A stretch of DNA of 64,000 nucleotides from Nostoc sp. ATCC 43529 (GCA_003326205.1 LWTK01000048.1:51606-115605); one strand, 5' to 3'. Shown: positions 54,531 to 63,733, counted from the first letter of the stretch. Notes: a model not told the origin generated them from the letters alone. Numbers and translations: made by a program.

Positions 54531-55769
54531 TTATAACTCTGGAACTTGTAGGTTACGTTTATTACCCGCGTAATGCTTGTAAATAATTTCTGGAGAGTTG
54601 CCAACCCACCTTCCTACATCCTTCGCATCTATCTCAGCTTCCAGGCAAAGAGTAATAAAAGTGTGTCTGCATTGGTAAGGTTTGCGATATTCGTTGACTA
54701 CACCTTGTTTTACAAGTTGAGTTACGATTCCATCTATATGTGTTCCACGCTGATTTTTGTAACCTTTCCAAGCATGATTGAGAAAATCTCCAAAGTCTAC
54801 TATGCCGCCTTTCTTGCTTCTAAAGATAAAATCATCCGGGTTACAGTTCTCAGGCTTGATCGAGTCTAAAATTTCACGTAGCTGATGATTAATCGGAAAA
54901 CGTCTTTGCTTTTGCGTCTTTAATCCATCTTTGAGGGCTAGTCCTTTACTACTGATTGTAATAGCCTGCTCAAAAGTAATATATTTATCACTGATATGCT
55001 TCCATTGTAGGGCGATTGCTTCTGATGGTCTGCACCCAGTAAAAAATAAGAATTTTACTAACGGAGCATAGTAACTATAGAGTTTGCTGTCCTCGAACGC
55101 TTTAATTATGCTATCCCGTTCTTCCTTAGTAAAAGGATTAATTTCATATTCTGCCGATTCTGACTTTGGTATCTGAATATCTTTTGCCATACTTTGGAAG
55201 GGATTTGATTCAATTAGCTGACTCTTGAGTGCCCAATCACAGCAAGCATTTATATTTGTCAAAGTACGTTTAGCTGCATTAGCACTAAGATTTGCAAGTA
55301 AATAATCTCGAATTGCGATCGCATCATTTAAAGTTTTAGTTGGTAATTTAGCAATGTGATTGCGATACTTGCGGTAGTCAACCGCATAAGTAGAAGGACT
55401 AACCTGTGGTTTTTTAAACTCAGCGTATTTTTCCCATAATTCTCGCAAGTCATATTCGGTGCTAGCTGAAGGAGTACTTGGGGTAATTGGGCTAACGGTG
55501 CTTAATGAAGCTGCTGGTTTGTATTTAGCTAAACTAGCATCAAACTCTCCATAGTCAATATCCCTCTGGATTTTTGCCGCTAAAGTCGATGCTAGATGCC
55601 TTCCTAAAGGCGTATCATTGTGCCTTGTCGAAAGGTAGAAACGCTTGGTTTTTAACTCTTCCGTCGGCGTAATAATCGGATGAGAAAAAACTAGTTGGAG
55701 ACTGCCGTTAGAGTTCTTGATTTGCACTGAACCCCGAGGGGCAAGATTTTGAGATATATGAGATTCCAT
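54531..55769 (-). CDS. Tyrosine recombinase / phage-type integrase
   Basis: Site-specific recombinase of 412 residues. It has an N-terminal arm-binding-type region (about 1-95), a SAM-like core-binding domain (about 104-195) and a catalytic domain. Catalytic Arg247 is in FTGCRPSEAIALQW, Arg368/His369 in YQCRHTFITL (Tyr replaces the usual first His of HxxR), and the nucleophile Tyr400 in IIYKHYAGN. It is placed just beyond the 3' end of tRNA-Cys and transcribed away from it, the classical layout of an integrated island whose att site lies in the tRNA. Five CTGGGGTAAA-type repeats precede it. Probably functional by sequence. Confidence 0.9.
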   Translation of the reverse strand: MESHISQNLAPRGSVQIKNSNGSLQLVFSHPIITPTEELKTKRFYLSTRHNDTPLGRHLASTLAAKIQRDIDYGEFDASLAKYKPAASLSTVSPITPSTPSASTEYDLRELWEKYAEFKKPQVSPSTYAVDYRKYRNHIAKLPTKTLNDAIAIRDYLLANLSANAAKRTLTNINACCDWALKSQLIESNPFQSMAKDIQIPKSESAEYEINPFTKEERDSIIKAFEDSKLYSYYAPLVKFLFFTGCRPSEAIALQWKHISDKYITFEQAITISSKGLALKDGLKTQKQRRFPINHQLREILDSIKPENCNPDDFIFRSKKGGIVDFGDFLNHAWKGYKNQRGTHIDGIVTQLVKQGVVNEYRKPYQCRHTFITLCLEAEIDAKDVGRWVGNSPEIIYKHYAGNKRNLQVPEL

Positions 55770-55780
55770 AAGGTAATTAA

Positions 55781-55874
55781 CTGGGGTAAAGACCTTTATC
55801 TTTCCACTTTACCCCAGTTTTACCCCAGAAATGCCTATTGGGGTAAATACCTCTACCTTACATTTTTACCCCAG
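55781..55874. repeat. Five CTGGGGTAAA-type repeats upstream of the integrase
   Basis: CTGGGGTAAA occurs at 55781-55790 and as TTGGGGTAAA at 55838-55847. Its reverse TTTACCCCAG occurs at 55808-55817, 55819-55828 and 55865-55874. A further ACCCAAA/ACCCCAAA drift follows to about 55905. The position between integrase start and tRNA suits integrase arm-type sites or an autoregulatory operator. Confidence 0.75.
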
Positions 55875-55947
55875 TTTTTTACCCAAACTACCCAAAATAA
55901 CCCCAAAAATCTCTGAGGCCTTATTTTCTAAGCCTTTGAATGTCCAA

Positions 55948-55970
55948 TAAAAAAGGGCTTTCAAGCCCTG
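55948..55970 (-). terminator. Rho-independent terminator of tRNA-Cys
   Basis: On the minus strand AGGGCTT-GA-AAGCCCT is followed by TTTTTT, 20 bases past the tRNA 3' end. A textbook intrinsic terminator. Confidence 0.75.
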
Positions 55971-55990
55971 AAATACTTGATTTTCTTAAA

Positions 55991-56061
<71 letters not shown>

Positions 56062-56427
56062 AGACCCACGATTTATTATATTATCAACATTTTGTCTAAA
56101 TTACCATCCTCTGAGTAAATAAATTTTTGAGCTTATGACCACACCAGAAATTGTATGCTAGCGATGGGTAACAAATACATCATGAATTTTTCAATGCAGT
56201 ATTTAAAAACCTTAGTTATATCAAGTTCAGATAATCACTTACTATTCAAAACTCTCTGCATCAGAGCGTCAATCTTAATCATAAGTCTTCAACCGAACCT
56301 GATATTAATGGTTGTCACAGAATTATGATTGTGCGATCGCCTATGTCGGACGTGTACGCCATTGCAAGTACCATAGGATATTAAGCGAGTTATGAGTTTT
56401 AATTCCTCACTCCTCACTCCTAACTTG
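56062..56427. other. Intergenic region, nothing recognised
   Basis: About 365 bases between tRNA-Cys and cpcT, containing one HIP1-like site and a few CTCACTCCT heptamers at 56405-56420. It must include the tRNA promoter; no boxes are assigned. Confidence 0.5.
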
Positions 56428-57018
56428 TTACACCTTCACTTCATCAGCAAAATTATTCCAACGCAGAAAATGAAATGGCCCAGCTACAGAACCCCACAGA
56501 CGTTCATCGGTGTCTAAGTCTCTTCCCCGGTCAAGACTGAAAAATTCTTTATCGTCAATCTCAAATTCGTTATCAAGATAAGTATTTTTCCCATCACGAA
56601 CTACAATACAGCCTTTACCAGGTTCGACTTTACCTTTGAAGCTGTGACCTGTCCACTCTACAATCATGTTGCAACCCGGCATTTTTTCTAGCTGGTCAAG
56701 GGATAAGTCTTTTAGGCGTTCGGGGTCACGGGAGGCGCCGTAAAATTTTTGTTCTTCCTTAACTGTGTAGTGTTCGATAACAATGTGATTTTCTGCTTCA
56801 ATCAAATTCATCACTCGCATTCGGTAGGGTTGATTGAGCATAAAATCATAAGCTTGTTCCAGAAATAAACTTACCCCTGAGAATAATTCCCAAGGTAAGG
56901 GACGAATACAAACGCGAATGTGGGCATAAAAAGGTGGGTTTTCAAAAGCTTGTTCTTGATTGCTAAAGTCAGCTGCCATTAAGCGGGCTAAGGTAACGAT
57001 ATCGGTAGAATGAGTCAT
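56428..57018 (-). CDS. cpcT: T-type phycobiliprotein chromophore lyase (CpcT/CpeT family)
   Basis: Lipocalin-like lyase that attaches a bilin to a beta-subunit Cys (CpcT: phycocyanobilin at Cys-153 of beta-phycocyanin or phycoerythrocyanin). The 196-residue protein shows the family core: LARLMAADFSNQEQAFENPP, FYAHIRVCIRPLP, EQAYDFMLNQPYRMRVMNL, MPGCNMIVEWTG, GKGCIVVRDGKNTYLDNEFE. The ATG at 57016-57018 gives the normal N-terminus. The frame extends further upstream, but only through repeat sequence. Monocistronic. CpeT and CpcT cannot be separated with full certainty by eye; CpcT is more likely. Confidence 0.85.
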   Translation of the reverse strand: MTHSTDIVTLARLMAADFSNQEQAFENPPFYAHIRVCIRPLPWELFSGVSLFLEQAYDFMLNQPYRMRVMNLIEAENHIVIEHYTVKEEQKFYGASRDPERLKDLSLDQLEKMPGCNMIVEWTGHSFKGKVEPGKGCIVVRDGKNTYLDNEFEIDDKEFFSLDRGRDLDTDERLWGSVAGPFHFLRWNNFADEVKV

Positions 57019-57076
57019 TACAGACGATAAACCTGTTGTTAAAAAATTATCTCCAAGTATTGTAGACCTTGATAAT

Positions 57077-57330
57077 GGTAATAGGGAATGGGGCATAGGG
57101 CATAGGGCATGGCGAACGTAGAAAGGGGAAAGGGAAAAAGGGGAAAAGATGAAAAAATTTTTCATCGGGACTGCTTTGTGCCTTCTGCCTCCTGCCTTCG
57201 ATGGGGATAATTGTTAATGTTTTATGCGTCAAACAAGTTGGCAATAAGGTAGGGAATATCTAAAACTTATGGGAGATTAACATAAATACCAATGCCCAAT
57301 GCCCCATGCCCCATGCCCTATGCCCAATAC
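57077..57330. repeat. Heptanucleotide repeats (GGGCATA / CCAATGCC type)
   Basis: GGGCATAGGGCATAGGGCAT near 57080-57110 and CAATGCCCCATGCCC units at 57289-57330, two opposed STRR blocks in the gap between cpcT and the TPR gene. Confidence 0.7.
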
Positions 57331-57347
57331 AATAAGGTAAAGTTCCT

Positions 57348-58577
57348 ATGCTACAGCGGTTAATTGTTATTGTTATTGCCAGTATATTTTTTAGCAGTTC
57401 TTTGGCATCAGCACGGAGTCAAAAGCCCAAACCACCAGATAAATTTCCTCCCAATCCGCTAGAATACACTACACCCGATCCACTTTTACCACGATCGCTC
57501 AAGGATAAAAAGCCGTTAACTGTGGAAGAACGGTTAAAGTTAGAACCAGCATTAGATAAATTAAACCAAGAAGCGGCGGCGAAATTGCAAGCAGGTGATG
57601 AGGTGGCGGCGTTTGAAATTTGGAACAGAGAACTCCGCTTGCGGCGCTTTTTGGGTTCCCTAGCAGAAGTACAAGCATTATCTAGAGTCGGTGCGATCGC
57701 TTGGAATCAAAATGACCGCCAAGAAGTAATATATATTACTCAACGGTTGCAAGCAATTCAAAAGCAAACGCAATCCCAGAAAAAATCTACCGAAATTGAT
57801 TTAGAACTATGGCGATCGCTAGGTGAAGCTTACCAAAATGTGCGATCACCTAAACAGGCTATACAAGCTTATGACCAAGTTTTGTTAGCAGTCCGGCAAC
57901 AAAAAAATACAGCAGCATTAGTAGAAACTCTCAAGACAATTGGAGAACTGCATCTGAGTTGGTTTGATTATCGCCAAGCTGCGCCAATCTACGAGGAATT
58001 GTTGAGTTTAGCTACTTCCCAAGGAGAATCTGTAAAAGAGGTAGCATATCTGCAACAATTGGCTGAGATTTACGCACAGACAGAACAACCCCAGCAGTCA
58101 ATAAATATACTTAACAAGTTAGCAGAAATTTACACTAACCAAAATAATCTTATTAAAATACCAGAATTAAAGTTAGCGATCGGCTCAGACTACGAATCTC
58201 TAGGGAAGACAGATCCTAAGTTACTGGTAGAGGCTTTTAATAATTATCAAGAAGCTTATACCACTGCTTGGCAATTGCAGGAGTTCGTTCGTGCTGGTGA
58301 AGCTTTGCAGAAGATAGTTGGCCTCTACCGTTCTCAAGGACAAATAGATGAGGCTTTAGAGGCTAGCCAAATTCTCGTAGATACGCAGACCCAAGCTGCC
58401 AACTTTTATGGGGTAATGCAAGCTTATGACCAAATTGGGCAATTGTATTTAGAACGCAAAGAATATCCTCAAGCACTAACAGCTTTCCAAAAAGGACTAG
58501 AACTCGCGCAACAACTCAAACATCAAGAAGCATACTTTACTGAGCAAATCAAAAAACTGCCAAAAACAAATTTTTAA
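57348..58577 (+). CDS. Exported tetratricopeptide-repeat protein
   Basis: The 409-residue protein has an N-terminal signal peptide (LIVIVIASIFFSSSLASA, cleavage near residue 23), a Pro-rich segment (25-55), then helical repeats from about 75 to the end. These include several TPR units (LWRSLGEAYQNVRSPKQAIQ, LKTIGELHLSWFDYRQAAPI, YDQIGQLYLERKEYPQALTA). It probably acts as a periplasmic or thylakoid-lumen protein-interaction scaffold. No enzymatic domain is present. It stands alone, divergent from cpcT. Confidence 0.85.
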   Translation: MLQRLIVIVIASIFFSSSLASARSQKPKPPDKFPPNPLEYTTPDPLLPRSLKDKKPLTVEERLKLEPALDKLNQEAAAKLQAGDEVAAFEIWNRELRLRRFLGSLAEVQALSRVGAIAWNQNDRQEVIYITQRLQAIQKQTQSQKKSTEIDLELWRSLGEAYQNVRSPKQAIQAYDQVLLAVRQQKNTAALVETLKTIGELHLSWFDYRQAAPIYEELLSLATSQGESVKEVAYLQQLAEIYAQTEQPQQSINILNKLAEIYTNQNNLIKIPELKLAIGSDYESLGKTDPKLLVEAFNNYQEAYTTAWQLQEFVRAGEALQKIVGLYRSQGQIDEALEASQILVDTQTQAANFYGVMQAYDQIGQLYLERKEYPQALTAFQKGLELAQQLKHQEAYFTEQIKKLPKTNF

Positions 58578-58822
58578 CCCAGAGGCTACTGATAAGGTAA
58601 TACCCAGGTTAAAAACAGAACTAGATTGGGTTGAACAATAGCAAAATCCAACTGTGTAGACAGTCTAACCGTTTAGGAACCTGCCTTACGACAGTTTTGG
58701 TATTTTTAATCAATTTTATTTATCGGTTTAACAAAAAACAATATTTGCTCCTATCGGTTAACCAGCGTACATTAAAAGTCATCAGGATAAACACAGACTC
58801 AAACGACGCCAAGAGGTGCAAC

Positions 58823-58915
58823 ATGAATACATTAAAAACAGTATCGTCCAACAAAGTTGATGCGAAAGTAGCTCAAAAGCCTCAAATTGTAGATTTGCCA
58901 TTTTGGATTTGTTAG
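58823..58915 (+). CDS. 30-residue small protein or precursor peptide
   Basis: A short frame with a good ribosome-binding site (AAGAGGTG five bases before the ATG). The peptide begins MNTLKTVSSNK and ends PQIVDLPFWIC, a hydrophilic, helix-compatible first half with an aromatic C-terminal end closing in Cys. It could be a leader, a signalling peptide or a RiPP-like precursor. No modifying enzyme lies directly next to it. Not recognised. Upstream in-frame codons exist but have no start signal. Confidence 0.4.
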   Translation: MNTLKTVSSNKVDAKVAQKPQIVDLPFWIC

Positions 58916-59084
58916 ATAAATAAAATTGCTTGCTCTAAAAAATTTTTAGTACTTTAAGTTTTGAAGTTTTTATCCAAAATCTAAAATCTCAAATTGGAGC
59001 TTTGATTAAGTCGCAGTTTTCCAAATCTTTGCAGATATCAACTAACGCTAACCCAGACACACCAACATGTGAGGAGAGATAGAA

Positions 59085-59801
59085 ATGAACGAACTCATCA
59101 CCGCATTTTCCACCGGAATTGCAGCTTTTACAGCTACAAACCTTGACGATTTAGTCATCCTGACGCTGTTATTCTCTCAGGTAAATGCAACTTTCCGCCA
59201 TCGACACATCGTGATTGGTCAGTATCTGGGTTTTTGTACTCTGGTAATTGCTAGCTTGGTTGGTTTTCTGGGGGGTTTAGTTTTGCCATCCCATTGGATT
59301 GGTTTTTTAGGTTTAGTACCTATCACCATTGGGCTAAATCGCCTATTGAATCCAGAAAGTGATTCTCAGTCCGAGGCGCAGCTGGAATTATCTAGTTCTT
59401 CTTCCTTGATTAGTTTTCTATCTCCCCAAGCTTATAGTGTGGCGGCTATTACCATCGCGAACGGCAGTGATAATGTAAGCATTTATATGCCCTTGTTTGC
59501 TAATAGTACCCCTTCTAGTTTGCTAGCGATCGTTGCAGTCTTCTTGCTATTAGTCGGCGTTTGGTGCTATGTGACCTACAAGCTGACGTGCCAGCCTGCA
59601 ATTTCTAATCTGCTAACTCGCTATGGCAACGGTTTTGTTCCCTTCGTTTTAATAGGCTTAGGTGTGTTTATTATCCTATACAATGCCTCACTAACTCCAA
59701 TTGCTTTAACAGTGAGTTGCTTGTGTTTAACGGGACTTGTCAAACTGTATGCAATGAATGGGCAGGTAGCAACATCCTCAAGTGTTGAAATTCGTGGGTA
59801 A
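59085..59801 (+). CDS. CadD-family cadmium/cation resistance transporter
   Basis: Membrane protein of 238 residues with about six helices. The family motifs TATNLDDLVILTLLFSQ near the N-terminus and AAITIANGSDNVSIYMPLFA in the middle have the paired acidic residues expected for metal transport. A polar Ser/Glu-rich loop lies at about 90-108. GAGGAGAG precedes the ATG. Related proteins give Cd resistance in staphylococci; here the metal is not determined. It is followed by a hairpin and converges on the ABC ATPase gene. Confidence 0.82.
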   Translation: MNELITAFSTGIAAFTATNLDDLVILTLLFSQVNATFRHRHIVIGQYLGFCTLVIASLVGFLGGLVLPSHWIGFLGLVPITIGLNRLLNPESDSQSEAQLELSSSSSLISFLSPQAYSVAAITIANGSDNVSIYMPLFANSTPSSLLAIVAVFLLLVGVWCYVTYKLTCQPAISNLLTRYGNGFVPFVLIGLGVFIILYNASLTPIALTVSCLCLTGLVKLYAMNGQVATSSSVEIRG

Positions 59802-59819
59802 TCATGGCTGAATATTTGT

Positions 59820-59872
59820 GAGACTGTTTGCTTGCTAGCAAAGCTAAAAAACCCATTCAAGTAAGCAGTCTC
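59820..59872. terminator. Hairpin between convergent cadD-like and ABC genes
   Basis: GAGACTGTTTGCTT at 59820-59833 pairs with AAGTAAGCAGTCTC at 59859-59872 (12 of 14 Watson-Crick, the rest G-U) and ATCTATTTTA follows. It probably ends transcription from one or both sides. Confidence 0.55.
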
Positions 59873-59910
59873 ATCTATTTTATGATTGTAAGTTTAGCAG
59901 AAGTTAAATT

Positions 59911-60687
59911 TTAAATAGCAGAAATAGCACAAACCTGTAATCCGACAGGTGTATGAATAACCACTGATTCTACGCCGAAAACTTGCGCGATCGCATTTGG
60001 TGTCATAACTTGTTCAGGCGTACCGACTTGCCAAATATGACCTTGTTTTAATAATGCAATGCGAGAGCTATAGCGTGCTGCTAAATTCAGTTCATGTAAT
60101 ACTGTCACAATAGTTAATTCTTGTTGCTGATTTAGTTCTTTAAGTAATTCTAAGAGTTGTAATTGATAGTTGATATCGAGAAAAGTTGTAGGTTCATCTA
60201 ATAATAAAACTCTTGGTTCTTGCGCTAGTGCTAAAGCTAAAAAAGCCCGTTGTCTTTCACCACCTGAGAGTTGTTCCACTAAGCGATCACTGAATTTTTG
60301 TAGTTGCGTCTTTTTAATTGCAGCTTCGACTTTTAACCAATCTTCAGCATTTAATTCCCATTGCCACCAAGGTTGATGTGGCGTGCGTCCTAAACTTACT
60401 AATTGTCGCACTGTTAAACCAACGGGAACTATTTGTTGTTGCGGTAAGAATGCTAGTTTCTGTGCAACTATATTTGGGGCTTGAGAATGAATTGCTTTGC
60501 CATCAAGTAGCACTGTTCCCCGTTGTGGAGAAAGAATCCGACTCAGTAATTTAAGTAAGGTAGACTTACCTGAGCCATTAGCACCAACTAAACTCAACCA
60601 TTCTCCTGTTTGCAGACTGAGGTTAATGTCTTGGACAATTGGTACTGTCGTGTAACCGCCTGTGAGATTTTGCAGTTCAAGTGGCAT
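59911..60687 (-). CDS. ABC transporter ATP-binding protein, iron-siderophore/cobalamin type (FecE/FepC-like)
   Basis: ATPase subunit of 258 residues for a periplasmic-binding-protein-dependent importer. Walker A is GANGSGKST, the Q-loop lies in LAFLPQQQ, the signature is LSGGERQRA, Walker B is VLLLDEPTTFLDI and the switch His is in VLHELNLAARY. The TVRQLVSLGRTPHQ stretch is typical of FepC/BtuD relatives. The permease and binding-protein genes are not adjacent, so it is an orphan here. A link to the TonB-ExbBD system at the other end of the window is possible but not shown. Confidence 0.9.
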   Translation of the reverse strand: MPLELQNLTGGYTTVPIVQDINLSLQTGEWLSLVGANGSGKSTLLKLLSRILSPQRGTVLLDGKAIHSQAPNIVAQKLAFLPQQQIVPVGLTVRQLVSLGRTPHQPWWQWELNAEDWLKVEAAIKKTQLQKFSDRLVEQLSGGERQRAFLALALAQEPRVLLLDEPTTFLDINYQLQLLELLKELNQQQELTIVTVLHELNLAARYSSRIALLKQGHIWQVGTPEQVMTPNAIAQVFGVESVVIHTPVGLQVCAISAI

Positions 60688-60795
60688 TTGCTGAAATTCA
60701 ACAATAATAAGGTTTATTAAAGACCATTTTTACAGAGGCGATCGTTCTTTATAGAAAAACTTTTTACTTTATATATGATATACCAGAAGATTTTA

Positions 60796-62520
60796 CTAGT
60801 CCGTATCATCCCATCCATAGTTATCTCTTCCAATGTGCTTTTCTATCAAATCGACTAATTTTATGAGATAAGTGTGGTTATAACCATACTCACTGATAAT
60901 TTTTTCGGCGTCTGTATCTGCAATACCCTTGAGATAACACTGTCTTTCGTTTATCTCTAAAAACAGTTCACCCTGAATTGCGTTGGTATTTCTTTGTTTA
61001 TTAATTCTTTGTCTTTGTGCTAATTGCCAAGCATTATCAAACTTCTTAACCTGAACTAGGCTGATAATTTGCTGTGCTTCTTCTATGTATCCTTTATCAT
61101 TTAATTCGCTTGCGATAATAAGCGCATTAGCACCATGTTCTAATGTTTGTCCGTTATATCCTAATGGACGAGCAGCAGCATCACAAAATTCCTCTGCTGA
61201 TGAGTTCGTTTGAAATTTACCGTTCTCATATTTCTTGTTTGTATACGTCACTTGGCCTTTAACAGCTTTAGCTGTCTCAATTCGCTTGCGGTGTTCAAAC
61301 TCTCGTAACAATTGAACTCCATCCTTGATCCTGTGTAAATTCTCATCAAGAACACGAGATTCGATTTCAATTTGAGAAAGTTGAGATCCAACACGTACAA
61401 TAGGAACTTGATCTAAACCAGCTTCAATAGCAGCTCTGCAACGACGATGCCCAGAAATAATTTGCAGACCTCGGCCTTGTTGAGTGACCAAAATAGGATT
61501 GTTTTGGAAGAATCCTTTTTCTCGAATTGATTCAATTAAATCAGATATATTATCTTCCGTCCCATATATTTCAGTATTCAGTGGATGAGACTTTAGTTTC
61601 CTTGGATCAGCTTTTTCACTGTGGAGAAATACTACTGTTGATGTAGTGTCAGATAAGTCTGTAGTAGCAATTTTAAAGCTAGCCACTAGTAACTCTTTTC
61701 CTCCTTTAGATTTGCGTCCGTCCGCATTTGTCATGCTGTATAGTTTTTCCCAAGGATAAATATTAGCCCAAGAATATAAATCAAGAATTCGAGGAGAATT
61801 ATCAATAGTCATTAACCAATTATGAGAACAATTCCTTAGTTCTGCTGCTAATAATCCGTGATTAAAGCCTGTGTGTAAATCTCCTGACTTACCGTATAGT
61901 TTTGATGCTTCCGCTGACAAATATGGAGGATCAAGAAAAATAAATACGTTTTTTCCTGGCTTGCGAATAAGTTCTTGGTAATCCTGGCAAGTAAAGCTAA
62001 CCTTTTTTAAGCGTCCATTTAGTGCACGTAACCTCTCAATGCTCGAAATCGTAAAACGGTCACAGTACGCTAATGGGGTTAGTCCACCAGATTCAGTTGT
62101 TCCGCTAGAGGTGCTTCGATTCAGTATAAAAAATTTTGCAGCACGGTGTAGACGATTATCTGGTAATGTCTCAAGCATTTTGAGATAATCACTACGGAAT
62201 CGCGTCCATTCTGGACTCTTATGCTTTGGTCCATTGTAAGCTCTGCGGAGATGAGTAACCACTTTACAAAGAGATTCAACATCCTCTTGAGTTTGACACC
62301 AGAAATCCATTAATAAAGAATGAGCATCATTTCCCCAATACAACTCAGCAGATAAGTTTCCAACTGCATATAGTAAAACACTACCACCACCGAGAAACGG
62401 TTCACGGAATTCTTTAATACTACGTGTTTTATTAACTCGATCAATGACTTCAGACAAAAACGGTATATCCTTCTGCTTTCCCCCTGGATATCGAAGAGGA
62501 GACTTTAGTTCTTTAATCAT
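60796..62520 (-). CDS. Adenine-N6 DNA methyltransferase (D12 class) fused to a ParB-like domain
   Basis: The 574-residue protein has two modules. Residues 1-290 form a Dam/D12-type methyltransferase with SPLRYPGGK (SAM motif I), FREPFLGGGSV, and catalytic FLDPPY (DPPY 197-200), so N6-adenine methylation is expected. Residues about 310-400 form a ParB/sulfiredoxin-like domain with IRVGS-type strands and ISGHRRCRAAIEAG. A helical C-terminal part follows. The start ATG (62518-62520) overlaps the stop of the upstream 77-residue gene (ATGATTAA), implying coupling. No restriction endonuclease is recognised nearby. Phage- or plasmid-like origin is likely (inference). Confidence 0.88.
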   Translation of the reverse strand: MIKELKSPLRYPGGKQKDIPFLSEVIDRVNKTRSIKEFREPFLGGGSVLLYAVGNLSAELYWGNDAHSLLMDFWCQTQEDVESLCKVVTHLRRAYNGPKHKSPEWTRFRSDYLKMLETLPDNRLHRAAKFFILNRSTSSGTTESGGLTPLAYCDRFTISSIERLRALNGRLKKVSFTCQDYQELIRKPGKNVFIFLDPPYLSAEASKLYGKSGDLHTGFNHGLLAAELRNCSHNWLMTIDNSPRILDLYSWANIYPWEKLYSMTNADGRKSKGGKELLVASFKIATTDLSDTTSTVVFLHSEKADPRKLKSHPLNTEIYGTEDNISDLIESIREKGFFQNNPILVTQQGRGLQIISGHRRCRAAIEAGLDQVPIVRVGSQLSQIEIESRVLDENLHRIKDGVQLLREFEHRKRIETAKAVKGQVTYTNKKYENGKFQTNSSAEEFCDAAARPLGYNGQTLEHGANALIIASELNDKGYIEEAQQIISLVQVKKFDNAWQLAQRQRINKQRNTNAIQGELFLEINERQCYLKGIADTDAEKIISEYGYNHTYLIKLVDLIEKHIGRDNYGWDDTD

Positions 62521-62746
62521 ACGAATCTTCTGGATCATCAATTAACTCAATTGAGGCAAGCCAGACAACTTCCTCCCAATTGTCATCTAACGGTGCTGGT
62601 AGTTTGCCGAATTTTTCTTGAGCACTGTTAGCAAACGAGACAAGAACTTCAAAAGGTAGTTCGCTAAAACCTCCATCAAATTCAATCAAGTCCTTGATAA
62701 ACTTGTCGATGCAATCTGATTTGCAATTTTCAAAACTTCCATCCAT
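62513..62746 (-). CDS. Acidic 77-residue hypothetical protein
   Basis: Not recognised. Acidic throughout (FIKDLIEFDGGFSELPFEVL, LDDNWEEVVWLASIELIDDP). It overlaps the methyltransferase gene by 8 bases and the upstream 134-residue frame by 61 bases, the compact packing usual in phage or defence modules. It might be an anti-restriction or partner protein, but no motif supports that. Confidence 0.6.
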   Translation of the reverse strand: MDGSFENCKSDCIDKFIKDLIEFDGGFSELPFEVLVSFANSAQEKFGKLPAPLDDNWEEVVWLASIELIDDPEDSYD

Positions 62747-63090
62747 CGCTTATCCTCTTGATTATAAATAAGACATCCAAAATGCTGCTTAACTTTATGG
62801 GTCACACGTTCTAACTTTTCACTATCCACTCCAAAAAAACCACTATTCAGGAGGGAAAGTCTAAATTCTCTTAAATATTCCCAACTTTTAACAGGTGAAT
62901 TAATAGCAATACTGCAAGTAAAACATGTTTGTCTCTTATCTGGAGGAGGAGCGTTTTTTGCCCAATTTTTGGGTCCATTACCGGAAACTCCATCAAACAC
63001 CCAAGGATGGCACTTCGGTTCATTTAGAATTCTGTAAGCACGGTCACTCTCAGTTTTGTCCTCCTGTCCAGGCCAATGTCGGATAAACAC
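62686..63090 (-). CDS. Hypothetical 134-residue protein, possibly N-terminally incomplete
   Basis: Not recognised. It contains a CFTC pair (KRQTCFTCSIAINSP) and a conserved-looking CHPWVFDGVSGNGPKNWAKN. The only start is a GTG at 63088-63090 placed directly after a TAG, and there is no clear ribosome-binding site, so the N-terminus may have been lost or the frame may be a relic. It precedes the 77-residue gene and the methyltransferase fusion on the same strand, likely one operon. Confidence 0.5.
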   Translation of the reverse strand: MFIRHWPGQEDKTESDRAYRILNEPKCHPWVFDGVSGNGPKNWAKNAPPPDKRQTCFTCSIAINSPVKSWEYLREFRLSLLNSGFFGVDSEKLERVTHKVKQHFGCLIYNQEDKRWMEVLKIANQIASTSLSRT

Positions 63091-63182
63091 CTAATCGTAG
63101 CAAATAATTGGTGTTCTTTACTTGCCACGGATGTGCCTGTGAATGCCGGCTTTACACGTTTAGTGTTCTTACATAATGATTT

Positions 63183-63698
63183 TTACTTACCTTCTTCCCA
63201 CTCTTGACCACCAGGTAAATCCCTCAACATCTCATCAATAGCACCAGGCAAAGACTTTTGAGAATTTGTATAAGTTAAATTTAAAAAATCTTTTGCTATA
63301 GAAAGAATCAGTGATTTATCTACCATTGCTGATAATTGCTTAGATGTATACAAACCATTCAAAATCTCAACAGATGCTGGCTTAATTGCTGCATCAAAAG
63401 CCGCATCCAACAAATCCTCCCATTCACCTGGCTTCACATAATAAGAAGTTTTATTATCCTGTAAATTTAAATCTTGAATTTCTAAAATCGAACCTTCAAT
63501 CGAAGCGACCCAAGAATTAGTTAATCTCTGTTCTACCTGATTTTTAATCAGATGAATAATCAGCCGGATGAGAAAACTTCTAATATCTCGGATATAACTC
63601 TTTCGACTCATCAACTCTAATTCATCAACAATTAGCAAAGCGTCTTGATAACGCCCCTCAAGAATAGACTTCCTTAAATCCCAAAGTTCTTGAGTCAT
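63183..63698 (-). CDS. DUF29-like protein
   Basis: The 171-residue protein resembles DUF29, a family with many paralogues in cyanobacteria: helical, with VDELELMSRKSYIRDIRSF and LIRLIIHLIKNQVEQ (the liver-HLLKW-like core), and a C-terminal AIDEMLRDLPGGQEWEEGK tail. No catalytic residues are known. The gene lies downstream of the rRNA operon on the same strand, after its terminator, so it should have its own promoter. Confidence 0.7.
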   Translation of the reverse strand: MTQELWDLRKSILEGRYQDALLIVDELELMSRKSYIRDIRSFLIRLIIHLIKNQVEQRLTNSWVASIEGSILEIQDLNLQDNKTSYYVKPGEWEDLLDAAFDAAIKPASVEILNGLYTSKQLSAMVDKSLILSIAKDFLNLTYTNSQKSLPGAIDEMLRDLPGGQEWEEGK

Positions 63699-63733
63699 AG
63701 CTATTCATCCAAATACTAAATACAGGATAAAGT

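Noticed and set aside
51839..55990. Intact CAST system with Cas12k and guide RNA
   Set aside because: No Cas12k, TnsC or CRISPR repeat is present, and TnsB and TniQ are truncated. Only a fossil remains.
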